DNA of 39,764 nucleotides from Candidatus Omnitrophota bacterium (GTDB lineage Bacteria; Omnitrophota; Gorgyraeia; Duberdicusellales; 4484-171): NCBI GenBank assembly GCA_023819315.1, contig JAMWBQ010000005.1, positions 1 to 39,764 of the forward strand, read 5' to 3'. Shown piece by piece: positions 30,946 to 39,083 of this stretch (position 1 is its first letter; each line of letters starts with the position of its first letter). The notes under the pieces were generated by a model. It saw only the letters and a program-made list of their open reading frames with translations, ran no database searches and was not told where the DNA came from. The position numbers and the translations under genes were made by a program.

Positions 30946-31973
30946 AAATTGTCTCTTTTGTAAACCAAAAGGGAGGTTGTGGCAAAACCACAAGCGCAGT
31001 TAACTTAGCGTGGCAACTCGCGGAAAGAGGTAATAAGGTTATCCTTATAGATTTAGACCCTCAAGCTCATGCCACGATGTATTTAGGCATAAACCCTAAT
31101 CTTAGTTCTGCTGACCTATTCGAAGAGTTTATAAAAAATCCATCTGTTGACTTAAATAAATTTATTCACTCAAGAGGAGATAATTTCTTTGTTATTGGTT
31201 CAAGTTTAGGATTAAGCAGTATGGAACAAATGTTATCTTCTCGTAGCGATAAGTTAGAGGTACTTGTACAAATACTAAATAATATTTCTAATAAAATATT
31301 TAATTACGACTACTGTATCATCGATTGTCCCCCTAACTTAGGGATACTAACTCTAAATGCCCTCCTTGCTAGTAAATACGCTATCATTCCTTTAGGGATA
31401 TGTGAACTATCGTTAAGGGGTGTAAATAATCTACATAGTATTTTAGGTATGTTAGCTGAATTTAAATTTAAAGTTCCCTCTCCTTTCTATCTTATAACCC
31501 AATTAGATATGCGATATAAATTCTCTGAAATATTCTTAAAACGAGTTAAGGAAACTTTTGATGGTAGATTACTTTCTACAATGATTAGAACAAACATACA
31601 TCTTAGAGAAGCAGCCGATGCTGGTAAAACCATATTTGAATATAGACGGGATTCACGAGGAGCGGAAGATTACAGAAAACTCGCCGAAGAGATAGAAAAA
31701 CTTACCAAAGATATATCCTGGGTACAATTCTTACTAAAAGCTAATAACTTAAAAGAAGTTTACGTAGTAGGAGAATTTAACGATTGGCAAAAGAGCGAAA
31801 ACTACAAACTCAGAAAACTTACACCTAACACCTGGTTTATTGATTTGCCTCTTAGGAAAGGAGAATATCGCTATAAATTCGTTGCTGATGATAGATGGTT
31901 CAATGACCCTTTAAATACCACCGTAGAGGATGATGCTTTTGGTGGGAAAAATTCTATCTTAAGGGTAAGCTAA
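30942..31973 (+). CDS. ParA/Soj-family ATPase fused to a C-terminal AMPK-type glycogen-binding (CBM48) domain
   Basis: Deviant Walker A NQKGGCGKTTSAVNLAWQLAERGNKVILIDLDPQAHAT; YDYCIIDCPPNLGILTLNAL; C-terminal VYVVGEFNDWQ...YRYKFVADDRWFNDPLNT...FGGKNSILRVS matches the AMPK1_CBM consensus. Confidence 0.9.
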   Translation: MKIVSFVNQKGGCGKTTSAVNLAWQLAERGNKVILIDLDPQAHATMYLGINPNLSSADLFEEFIKNPSVDLNKFIHSRGDNFFVIGSSLGLSSMEQMLSSRSDKLEVLVQILNNISNKIFNYDYCIIDCPPNLGILTLNALLASKYAIIPLGICELSLRGVNNLHSILGMLAEFKFKVPSPFYLITQLDMRYKFSEIFLKRVKETFDGRLLSTMIRTNIHLREAADAGKTIFEYRRDSRGAEDYRKLAEEIEKLTKDISWVQFLLKANNLKEVYVVGEFNDWQKSENYKLRKLTPNTWFIDLPLRKGEYRYKFVADDRWFNDPLNTTVEDDAFGGKNSILRVS

Positions 31974-33817
31974 TCATTCACAAGCTTAATTATATCAGCA
32001 ATTCTTTCTAAAGTAGCCTTTTTGCCTCTCTCTATAAATTGTGGTAGTTTATTAAATTCTGTCCAGGTTAAACTTTCTAAATTAGGATGAATTACTATAT
32101 CAGCTATGTCTTGAGCTTTCTTTACAAATTCTTGTTGCATACTTTCAATACTGCCAAAAATAAAATCTAAAATATTAAATCTCTCTCTATTATATATTCT
32201 ATTAATTTCTGAAGGTGAAGGGGTAACATTAACAGCGATTATCTTATTTATGTTATGGTTAACCATTACTTCTGTAGGTAAAGGGCTTAATACTCCCCCA
32301 TCTAAAAGGATATCACCTTTAAAAATAATTGGTTCAAATATACCAGGCATAGCGCAACTGGCAGCAACTGCTTTATAAATATAACCTTCCTGAATTATTG
32401 TTTCTTTACGGGTAAGGAAATTAAATGCTACTATTTTTAGAGAATGTTTTAAATCGTAGAAAGTTCTATCCCCGAAAATAGAATGAAGAATAATTTCTAA
32501 TTTTTTCGCTTTAAATAACCCTCTACGAGGCAAAGATAAACCTAATATGGGTAGAAAAATAATCTTCTTACAGAACATTTCAACTATTTCTTTTATCTCC
32601 TTAGTGTTATATCCCAAAGCCCATAGACTAGCGATAAATGAACCCATACTAGAACCGCAAACCATATCTATAGGTATACCGTATTCTTCAAGTATCTCCA
32701 AAACGCCAATATGGACAAAACCATAGGCTCCTCCACTACCTAAAACTAAACCAAGCCTTTTTTCTCCTAAATCACGTGCTATTCTCCTCATAAACATTAA
32801 GTAAGCATCTTTATCTTTAGGTAACGTTCCGTAAACAAACTGAAGGTTAAAATTGACACTATCTTTATAATTAATCTGTTCATCGATAATTAACTTGACC
32901 TTATCTGTCGAGAATTTTAAACCTGGGCTCATATAAGTAAATAAAGGCTCTAACTTCTCTTTATCCGCGTTTACAATAATTATATGCAATTGATTAACTA
33001 TATCTAACAATCTTATAAAATCATTGCTCAAAGGAAAATTAATTAAAAATAATATAAAATGATAATTTTCTGAGAGGAAATCAGCAATATTACTAAAAGT
33101 ATCATTAAGATATTCTTCTATATTTAACAATAGATAACATATCCCCTCTTCTTCAAACATAAAACTTAACAATTTATCTTCGGACAAATCTGTATTCAAA
33201 CTTGTATATTTAATTTTTTTATTTAACTCTTTAGGAAGCAAGAAATCGTTTTTCTTAGCTAACTCCACTACTATAATTCTCTTTGAAGTTTCATTCAACA
33301 AAGCCCGCGATAATTGTCTTGTGTAATCAAATACTGAATAAAAATTATCTATACTAAAAATTCCTATACTCAAAGAGCGAAATATTTTCTTGGGAGAATT
33401 TATACTCTTTTTTACTCTTTTGGAAAGTATCTGGGAAAAATCTAAAGCTAACTGTGGAGATTTCTTAAGAAAAGACTTAAATCTATTCTTCTCAATCTTT
33501 AAAACTAAAGAATCATCACAGGCGGTAGTAGTTACAGAATGTGGCTCATCGGTAAACACAGAAATCATTCCAAAGGGAGTTCCCTTTTTTATAATCTCTA
33601 TCTCCTTATCTCTACCATCCTCGTATTTAGAAGTAATGCGAACTCTACCTTTAAGGAGAAGATAAAAATAATCGGGAGGGGCTCCTTCCTTATAAATGAT
33701 TTCTCCCTTTTTATACTCTGCTATTTCAACAATCCTAATGAGCTTTTTTCTCTCATTTTTTTTAAGCTTACTAAAAGGATAAAACCATATATTAACTTCT
33801 TCAAATCTCAATGGCAT
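31970..33817 (-). CDS. Cyclic-nucleotide-binding domain + degenerate MinD-like region + patatin-like phospholipase (NTE/RssA type)
   Basis: cNMP-binding EYKKGEIIYKEGAPPDYFYLLLKGRVRIT; patatin GSGGAYGFVHIGVLE, GSSMGS nucleophile elbow, DGG dyad (LLDGGVLSPLP). ORF track start 33886 gives an 86-bp overlap; ATG at 33817 with upstream GAGGA is preferred. Confidence 0.88.
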   Translation of the reverse strand: MPLRFEEVNIWFYPFSKLKKNERKKLIRIVEIAEYKKGEIIYKEGAPPDYFYLLLKGRVRITSKYEDGRDKEIEIIKKGTPFGMISVFTDEPHSVTTTACDDSLVLKIEKNRFKSFLKKSPQLALDFSQILSKRVKKSINSPKKIFRSLSIGIFSIDNFYSVFDYTRQLSRALLNETSKRIIVVELAKKNDFLLPKELNKKIKYTSLNTDLSEDKLLSFMFEEEGICYLLLNIEEYLNDTFSNIADFLSENYHFILFLINFPLSNDFIRLLDIVNQLHIIIVNADKEKLEPLFTYMSPGLKFSTDKVKLIIDEQINYKDSVNFNLQFVYGTLPKDKDAYLMFMRRIARDLGEKRLGLVLGSGGAYGFVHIGVLEILEEYGIPIDMVCGSSMGSFIASLWALGYNTKEIKEIVEMFCKKIIFLPILGLSLPRRGLFKAKKLEIILHSIFGDRTFYDLKHSLKIVAFNFLTRKETIIQEGYIYKAVAASCAMPGIFEPIIFKGDILLDGGVLSPLPTEVMVNHNINKIIAVNVTPSPSEINRIYNRERFNILDFIFGSIESMQQEFVKKAQDIADIVIHPNLESLTWTEFNKLPQFIERGKKATLERIADIIKLVND

Positions 33818-35009
33818 TTTCCTCGCATATCTTCTTATAAATAAAAGCAAATGGCCTAATATACCTAACAAAAGTTCTTCTCTCAACTTCGATTAATCCA
33901 AATTTATGTTTATATCCTTCATCCCACTCAAAGTTATCTAACAATGACCACCAAAAATATCCTTTTACATTAACACCCTCATTTAAAGCTTTAGCTAAAC
34001 TCCTAATATGAGCGTAAAGGAAACGAGCGTAATCAGCATTATTTAACTCTGATGTGCCGTTTTCTGTAATAATTATTGGTAATTTATACCTTTTTAGTTT
34101 AATCAATATTTCATATAAACCTTCAGGGAAAATAAACCATCCTAAAGTATTTTTCCAACCTTCATGATGAGGGAGTTTACACTCTTTACCAAATAAAAAA
34201 TTACCAACACTTACGTACTCTTTGCAGTAATAATTCAATCCTATAAAATCTAACAATTTATGATTACAAAAAAAATCCATAAGGGAAAAATTAAACACCC
34301 TATCTATAAGAAAAGCTAAAAAATTATTTTGACCAAAGTTGAAATAGTAACAAGGGGAAAAAATTCTCATATGCTTTGTTAACGAAACCAAACATAGATC
34401 CTCTCCATATATCCTCTTTATCTCTCTATAAGCTAAACTATGAACCTTTAAAATATTCTTTAATGCTTTTAATCCTAAAGATAAAGATTTATATCCCGGT
34501 GGCCATCTCCCAATCAAGAAACCATTATAGATGTATACTAATGGCTCGTTAAAGGTAAACCAAATATGTGCATAACTCTTTAAATCTTTAACTACTTTAA
34601 CTACATATTTCATAAAATAATCTACAGAATCAGGTTTAACCCATCCTCCCTCTTTAACAAACCAGAATGGTAAAGTGAAATGGTTCAGAGTTACTAAAGG
34701 TTTTAATCCTTTATCATTTAAATCGATTAATAAATTTTTATAATGCTTTAAGCTTTCTTCATCGATGTCGTGTTTGGTAGGATAAATTCTTGCCCATTCC
34801 AAAGATAATCTAAGAGCATTATGCCCTAATTCCTTAGCTAAAGAGGAATCTTCTCTAAATCTATTGTAGTAATCCACAGCTTGCCCTGCTTCTTCTAAAT
34901 GCTTTTCTTTCTCATAAAAATACCAATCACTTTTAAAATTGTTACCCTCTAACTGATAACTTGAGATACTAGAACCCCATAAAAAATCGGGAGGGAAATT
35001 AACCACCAT
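33801..35009 (-). CDS. Glycoside hydrolase family 1 (beta-glucosidase/beta-glycosidase)
   Basis: FLWGSSISSYQLEG, FTFNEPLVYIYNGF (acid/base Glu), PIIITENGTSE (nucleophile Glu), YFWWSLLDNFEWDEGYKHKFGLI. Confidence 0.95.
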   Translation of the reverse strand: MVVNFPPDFLWGSSISSYQLEGNNFKSDWYFYEKEKHLEEAGQAVDYYNRFREDSSLAKELGHNALRLSLEWARIYPTKHDIDEESLKHYKNLLIDLNDKGLKPLVTLNHFTLPFWFVKEGGWVKPDSVDYFMKYVVKVVKDLKSYAHIWFTFNEPLVYIYNGFLIGRWPPGYKSLSLGLKALKNILKVHSLAYREIKRIYGEDLCLVSLTKHMRIFSPCYYFNFGQNNFLAFLIDRVFNFSLMDFFCNHKLLDFIGLNYYCKEYVSVGNFLFGKECKLPHHEGWKNTLGWFIFPEGLYEILIKLKRYKLPIIITENGTSELNNADYARFLYAHIRSLAKALNEGVNVKGYFWWSLLDNFEWDEGYKHKFGLIEVERRTFVRYIRPFAFIYKKICEENAIEI

Positions 35010-35061
35010 AGGTTGGGTAATAATTTTTTGAGTAGAAAAATTGGAAATTAAATTAATAAAA

Positions 35062-35460
35062 CTAAGAAGATAAAATATCTATAGCTTTATCGTTATCGTT
35101 GGAAGAAAAAATTATAATCGTCTCAGTTAAAGGTTTAGATGTGGTGCCATAGATATAATTTAAATCCACATTAGCTTTCTTAAGTAGAGAAGCTAAATTA
35201 TACAACTGACCTGCTTTATCTATAAGCTCCACTATAACAACCTCTTTAGACTCCCACGAATAATTATTTTTGCTCAAAACCTCTTTAGTCTTATTATTGT
35301 CGGATGTTATCAATCTAAAGAAAGCTCTATCACCAACTACGTAAGCAGAAATGGCACGAATATTTATTTCTGCATCAGCTATAATTTCCGTAATCGCTGC
35401 TAACGTTCCTACCTTATTAGAAGTAGTTACAAAAATCTCCTCTCCTTTTACAACTTTCAT
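35062..35460 (-). CDS. Tandem ACT domain protein
   Basis: EEIFVTTSNKVGTLAAITEIIADAEINIRAISAYVVGDRAFFRLITSD and a second ACT repeat VIVELIDKAGQLYNLASLLKKANVDLNYIYGTT. Confidence 0.85.
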   Translation of the reverse strand: MKVVKGEEIFVTTSNKVGTLAAITEIIADAEINIRAISAYVVGDRAFFRLITSDNNKTKEVLSKNNYSWESKEVVIVELIDKAGQLYNLASLLKKANVDLNYIYGTTSKPLTETIIIFSSNDNDKAIDILSS

Positions 35461-35510
35461 AATTACCTCCTCCTCTTGAAAGTATAAGGAAAATAACCCC
35501 TATACATTTT

Positions 35511-35810
35511 TTAAATATCAAGCAGTTTTCTTGCTTCTTTTTTACTAAAGAATTTTTTAAAATCATCAAATTCAATAAAACATGCTCGGGGATGAATCTC
35601 TCTAAACCTATTCAACCAAGAACCATCTATTTTCCTTCGGAAAGCAATGTATTTAAATTCCTGTTTACAGTTAGGGCAGAACCTTTCCTTTAGACCTATC
35701 CCAATAGTATGACAAGCGAAACATTCTCCATTAATTTCTCCTATAACAAAAAGGCTTTTCTCTATATCCTCTAATTCAAACTCCTGCCAGGTTCTTAAGA
35801 ACACTTTCAT
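35511..35810 (-). CDS. Hypothetical zinc-ribbon protein
   Basis: CFACHT...RFCPNCKQEF, two CxxC knuckles; overlaps the LOG-family gene by 4 nt. Confidence 0.65.
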   Translation of the reverse strand: MKVFLRTWQEFELEDIEKSLFVIGEINGECFACHTIGIGLKERFCPNCKQEFKYIAFRRKIDGSWLNRFREIHPRACFIEFDDFKKFFSKKEARKLLDI

Positions 35811-36493
35811 TTACTCTTTCTACCTTTACTATAAAAACTCTTTATTTTCTTCAAGATTTCCTCAGGCTTATCCAATAAATCAAATAATAACAAATCTTCA
35901 TCCAATAGGGTAGTGTTTTCTTTAACCAACTTATTTTTTAACCAATCTATAAGACCTCCCCAGAAGTTTTTCCCTACCAAAATTACAGGAAATGGCTCTA
36001 CTCTATAAGTCTGGATTAATGCTAATCCTTCAAACAACTCGTCCAAAGTCCCATATCCACCAGGGAAAACAACAAAAGCGCAAGAATATTTTGCAAACAT
36101 CACTTTCCTCACAAAAAAATATCTAAATTCTAATAAGTAATTAACGTAGGGATTAGGCTTCTGTTCAGGAATCAGTATATTTAGTCCTATAGAATTGCCC
36201 TTTGCATCCCATGCCCCTCTATTGGCAGCTTCCATTATTCCTGGTCCGGCACCGGTAAGAATACTATACCCTTGTTTTGATAAGATAAATGCTGTACGAT
36301 AAGCAAGTCGGTAATAATAGCTACCCTCCTCTATCCTCTTTGAACCAAAGAATGAAACAGCCTTTTTTAAACCCGATAAACCATCAAACCCTTCTACGAA
36401 CTCACTCATTATACGAAATATTCGCCAGGTATCTTTTTTTATGAAATCATCATCAAAATTTTTAATTTTAAAATTGTCTTTTTTCTCAACCAT
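35807..36493 (-). CDS. LOG (Lonely Guy) family / TIGR00730-type protein
   Basis: SILTGAGPGIMEAANRGAWDAKGNSIGLNI and FPGGYGTLDELFEGLALIQT (PGGxGTxxE motif). Confidence 0.92.
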   Translation of the reverse strand: MVEKKDNFKIKNFDDDFIKKDTWRIFRIMSEFVEGFDGLSGLKKAVSFFGSKRIEEGSYYYRLAYRTAFILSKQGYSILTGAGPGIMEAANRGAWDAKGNSIGLNILIPEQKPNPYVNYLLEFRYFFVRKVMFAKYSCAFVVFPGGYGTLDELFEGLALIQTYRVEPFPVILVGKNFWGGLIDWLKNKLVKENTTLLDEDLLLFDLLDKPEEILKKIKSFYSKGRKSK

Positions 36494-36494
36494 A

Positions 36495-36824
36495 TTAAAT
36501 TACAAATTTAGAAGCTATCTCACTTATTATAGGTATCCTACATAATTTTCCTGTAAGGGAAGAGTATAAGCCGTAAACAGAAAATATTAAACAAATTATT
36601 AATCCTATCCTGAAAAAAAACTGACCTATAAAAGGGATTATTGGTAAGAAAAAACATATAAATTCACAGATAAAAATCACTAAACCTTGTTTAGCATGAT
36701 AATAAGCAAAAGCATTATCTTTCTTATATATAAAAGTTATAACCCATAAAAAGAAAACGTAGGATATTGCTCCCCAAGGTGCTCCTTCTCTAATCTCCTC
36801 ATCTTTAAGTCTAATATCTCCCAT
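36495..36824 (-). CDS. Small membrane protein, DUF4870-like
   Basis: Three to four hydrophobic segments with YYHAKQGLVIFI motif. Confidence 0.55.
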   Translation of the reverse strand: MGDIRLKDEEIREGAPWGAISYVFFLWVITFIYKKDNAFAYYHAKQGLVIFICEFICFFLPIIPFIGQFFFRIGLIICLIFSVYGLYSSLTGKLCRIPIISEIASKFVI

Positions 36825-36903
36825 AAATCACCTCCTTAACAAATATATCTTAGATTAAATATTATAACTGTATTTCTCGCTCCAATCAAACAAAATAAAT
36901 TCA

Positions 36904-37866
36904 TTAACTAACGATTGAAATGATTATCTCTCTAACCAAATCGTCAAGAGTAATTAAACCTAATACTTTTCTACCTTTAATTACTAAAGCAGCATTTTCT
37001 TTGTTGCTTTTTAAGGTGGTAAAAACTTCGTATAGTTTCTGATTCTTACCAATATGAATAATAGGTCTTATGAATTTGTGCCAATCATCATCTTTTTTAT
37101 AAAACAAATCGAAAATATTGATGTATCCTACTATCATTTTATCTTTCCATACAGGATAGCGAGTATAACCTGCTTCTTTTATCTTTTGTAAAATAGCATC
37201 ATAGGTGTCATTGTAATCTAAAGTTACCACCTTCTTTAAAGGGGTTACTACGTCCTTAATCTTTCTCTGGCGTAAATCAAATATATCCTCTATAGCTTTT
37301 TTCTCTCCCCTATCTAATATACCGTATTTCTGTATCTCTCTAACCATTGATTTTATTTCTTCCTTAGTAATAAATGGGGAACGCCTTTTATTATATTTAC
37401 CTGTAACTATGCGAATAATTATCCTTGTTGTCCTTTCTATAACTGAGACTATAGGGTCTAATATGTCTTCAAATAATTTTATGATAAATGATAATTTGCA
37501 GATAATCTTCTCCTTATACAATCTACCTAAATTCTTAGGAAACAATTCAGCAAATATAACTATGAAAGGAACATATAGAAACGTAATCCAAAAATTAGCA
37601 TTGGGAACTTTAAGATGAATAAGTATTAATGTAGCTAAACTAGAACTAACTATTACGGAAAGATTTATCCCTACCAGAATAGTAGCGAGAAATTTTTCAG
37701 GATTAGATATCAATTTAAATGCTAATTTAGCTCCTCTGTCTCCTTTCTCTATACGATGATGTAATTTAAAAACATTGGAAGAAATAAAGGCTATCTCACT
37801 ACAAGTAAATATTGCTTGAAGTAAAATAAAAATTAATACTAATAAAAAATAAATTAAAACTATCAT
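36904..37866 (-). CDS. CNNM/CBS domain transporter-like protein lacking the C-terminal CorC_HlyC domain
   Basis: DUF21/CNNM N-terminal TM region (CSEIAFISSNVFKLHHRIEKGDRGAKLAFKLI), CBS pair (VVTPLKKVVTLDYNDTYDAILQKIKEAGYTRYPVW). Confidence 0.88.
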   Translation of the reverse strand: MIVLIYFLLVLIFILLQAIFTCSEIAFISSNVFKLHHRIEKGDRGAKLAFKLISNPEKFLATILVGINLSVIVSSSLATLILIHLKVPNANFWITFLYVPFIVIFAELFPKNLGRLYKEKIICKLSFIIKLFEDILDPIVSVIERTTRIIIRIVTGKYNKRRSPFITKEEIKSMVREIQKYGILDRGEKKAIEDIFDLRQRKIKDVVTPLKKVVTLDYNDTYDAILQKIKEAGYTRYPVWKDKMIVGYINIFDLFYKKDDDWHKFIRPIIHIGKNQKLYEVFTTLKSNKENAALVIKGRKVLGLITLDDLVREIIISIVS

Positions 37867-37867
37867 C

Positions 37868-39079
37868 TTATTTAATTTCTACCAAGAGACTCAAAATTCT
37901 TCTTCGTGATGCTTTCTCTACAATAAACTCTACATTTTTAAATTCTAATTTTTCTCCCACCTCAGGAATCTTCCCTAATTTGGAAAGTACAAATCCTGCT
38001 ATAGTATCTTCAATTTCAGGGATATTTAAATTAAACTCTAAGTTAATTTTCTTTAGAGGAGTTCTACCTAAAACACGATATTTATTCTTATCTATCTTCT
38101 CGATAAAATCCTGAGAAGCTTCATATTCATCGTAAATTTCTCCAAAAATTTCCTCTACTATATCTTCAAAAGTAACTAAACCCGCTGTCCCGCCGTACTC
38201 ATCTAAAACTATAGCGATACTTTCTTTACTATCAAGAAAAACTTTTAGAAGTTCACCTATCCTTTTACTCACAGGAACAAACATAGGCTTTCTAACTAAA
38301 TTCTTCCAATCATCTTGAGAAGACAAAAAAATATCTTTACTGTAAAGTATACCTATAATGTTATCCAAAGAATCTTTGTAAACAGGAAATTTAGAGTGTT
38401 TATTTTCTATTAATATTCTACTTACCTCCTTCTGTGTCCAATTTATATCTAAACCTTTAATATCTACACGGTGAGTCATAACCTGCTCAGCTGTTGTCTC
38501 TTTGAATCTCAAAATATAAGTTATCATTACTTCCTCTTCCTTAGTAATCTGGCCTTCTCTTTTTCCTAATAAAAGAGCTGTTTTAAACTCTTCTTCGGTA
38601 AAAGGCACTTCTTTATCTTTTGAAAAGAAAAATAAAGACGAAACCTTCTCACTAAAATTCTGAATAAATATAAGTAATGGGTATAAAATTTTAGAAATTA
38701 AATAAAGTAAAGAAGAGGAAAAGAGAGAAATTTTTTCCGGTATATTTATAGCTATGCTCTTAGGAAATATCTCTCCTAAAAAAAGGACTATCGTGCCAGA
38801 AAAAATAATTGCTAAGAAAACTCCCTTCTCATTAAATAGATTAACAAATATAGAGGTAGTTAAGGAAGCTATACTTATATTTACCAACATATTACCAAAT
38901 ACAATTGTAGATAGTAAATAGGTTGGCTTATTTAATAATTGCTTAATCCTTTTAACTCTAAAATCTTTACTACCCATTCTCCTTAAACGATAAGTGGTCA
39001 AAGAAAATATTGCTGTTTCTGAAGCAGAAAAAAAAGCAGAAAGGCAAATAAATGAAATTATAAGAATAATATCTACCAT
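37868..39079 (-). CDS. HlyC/CorC family CNNM-CBS-CorC_HlyC protein
   Basis: SASETAIFSLTTYRLRRMG, CBS motifs (VMTHRVDIKGLDINWTQ), DEYGGTAGLVTFEDIVEEIFGEI and CorC_HlyC C-terminus. Confidence 0.92.
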   Translation of the reverse strand: MVDIILIISFICLSAFFSASETAIFSLTTYRLRRMGSKDFRVKRIKQLLNKPTYLLSTIVFGNMLVNISIASLTTSIFVNLFNEKGVFLAIIFSGTIVLFLGEIFPKSIAINIPEKISLFSSSLLYLISKILYPLLIFIQNFSEKVSSLFFFSKDKEVPFTEEEFKTALLLGKREGQITKEEEVMITYILRFKETTAEQVMTHRVDIKGLDINWTQKEVSRILIENKHSKFPVYKDSLDNIIGILYSKDIFLSSQDDWKNLVRKPMFVPVSKRIGELLKVFLDSKESIAIVLDEYGGTAGLVTFEDIVEEIFGEIYDEYEASQDFIEKIDKNKYRVLGRTPLKKINLEFNLNIPEIEDTIAGFVLSKLGKIPEVGEKLEFKNVEFIVEKASRRRILSLLVEIK

Positions 39080-39083
39080 TTAC

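Noticed and set aside
33390-33844. Plus-strand ORFs 33390-33665 and 33539-33844
   Set aside because: Antisense to the cNMP-binding domain of the patatin protein and overlapping each other; no coding signature.
33801-33886. 86-bp same-strand overlap between the GH1 and patatin ORFs
   Set aside because: Mostly an artefact of choosing the longest ORF; ATG at 33817 with an upstream GAGGA fits the cNMP-binding N-terminus and leaves about 17 bp of overlap.
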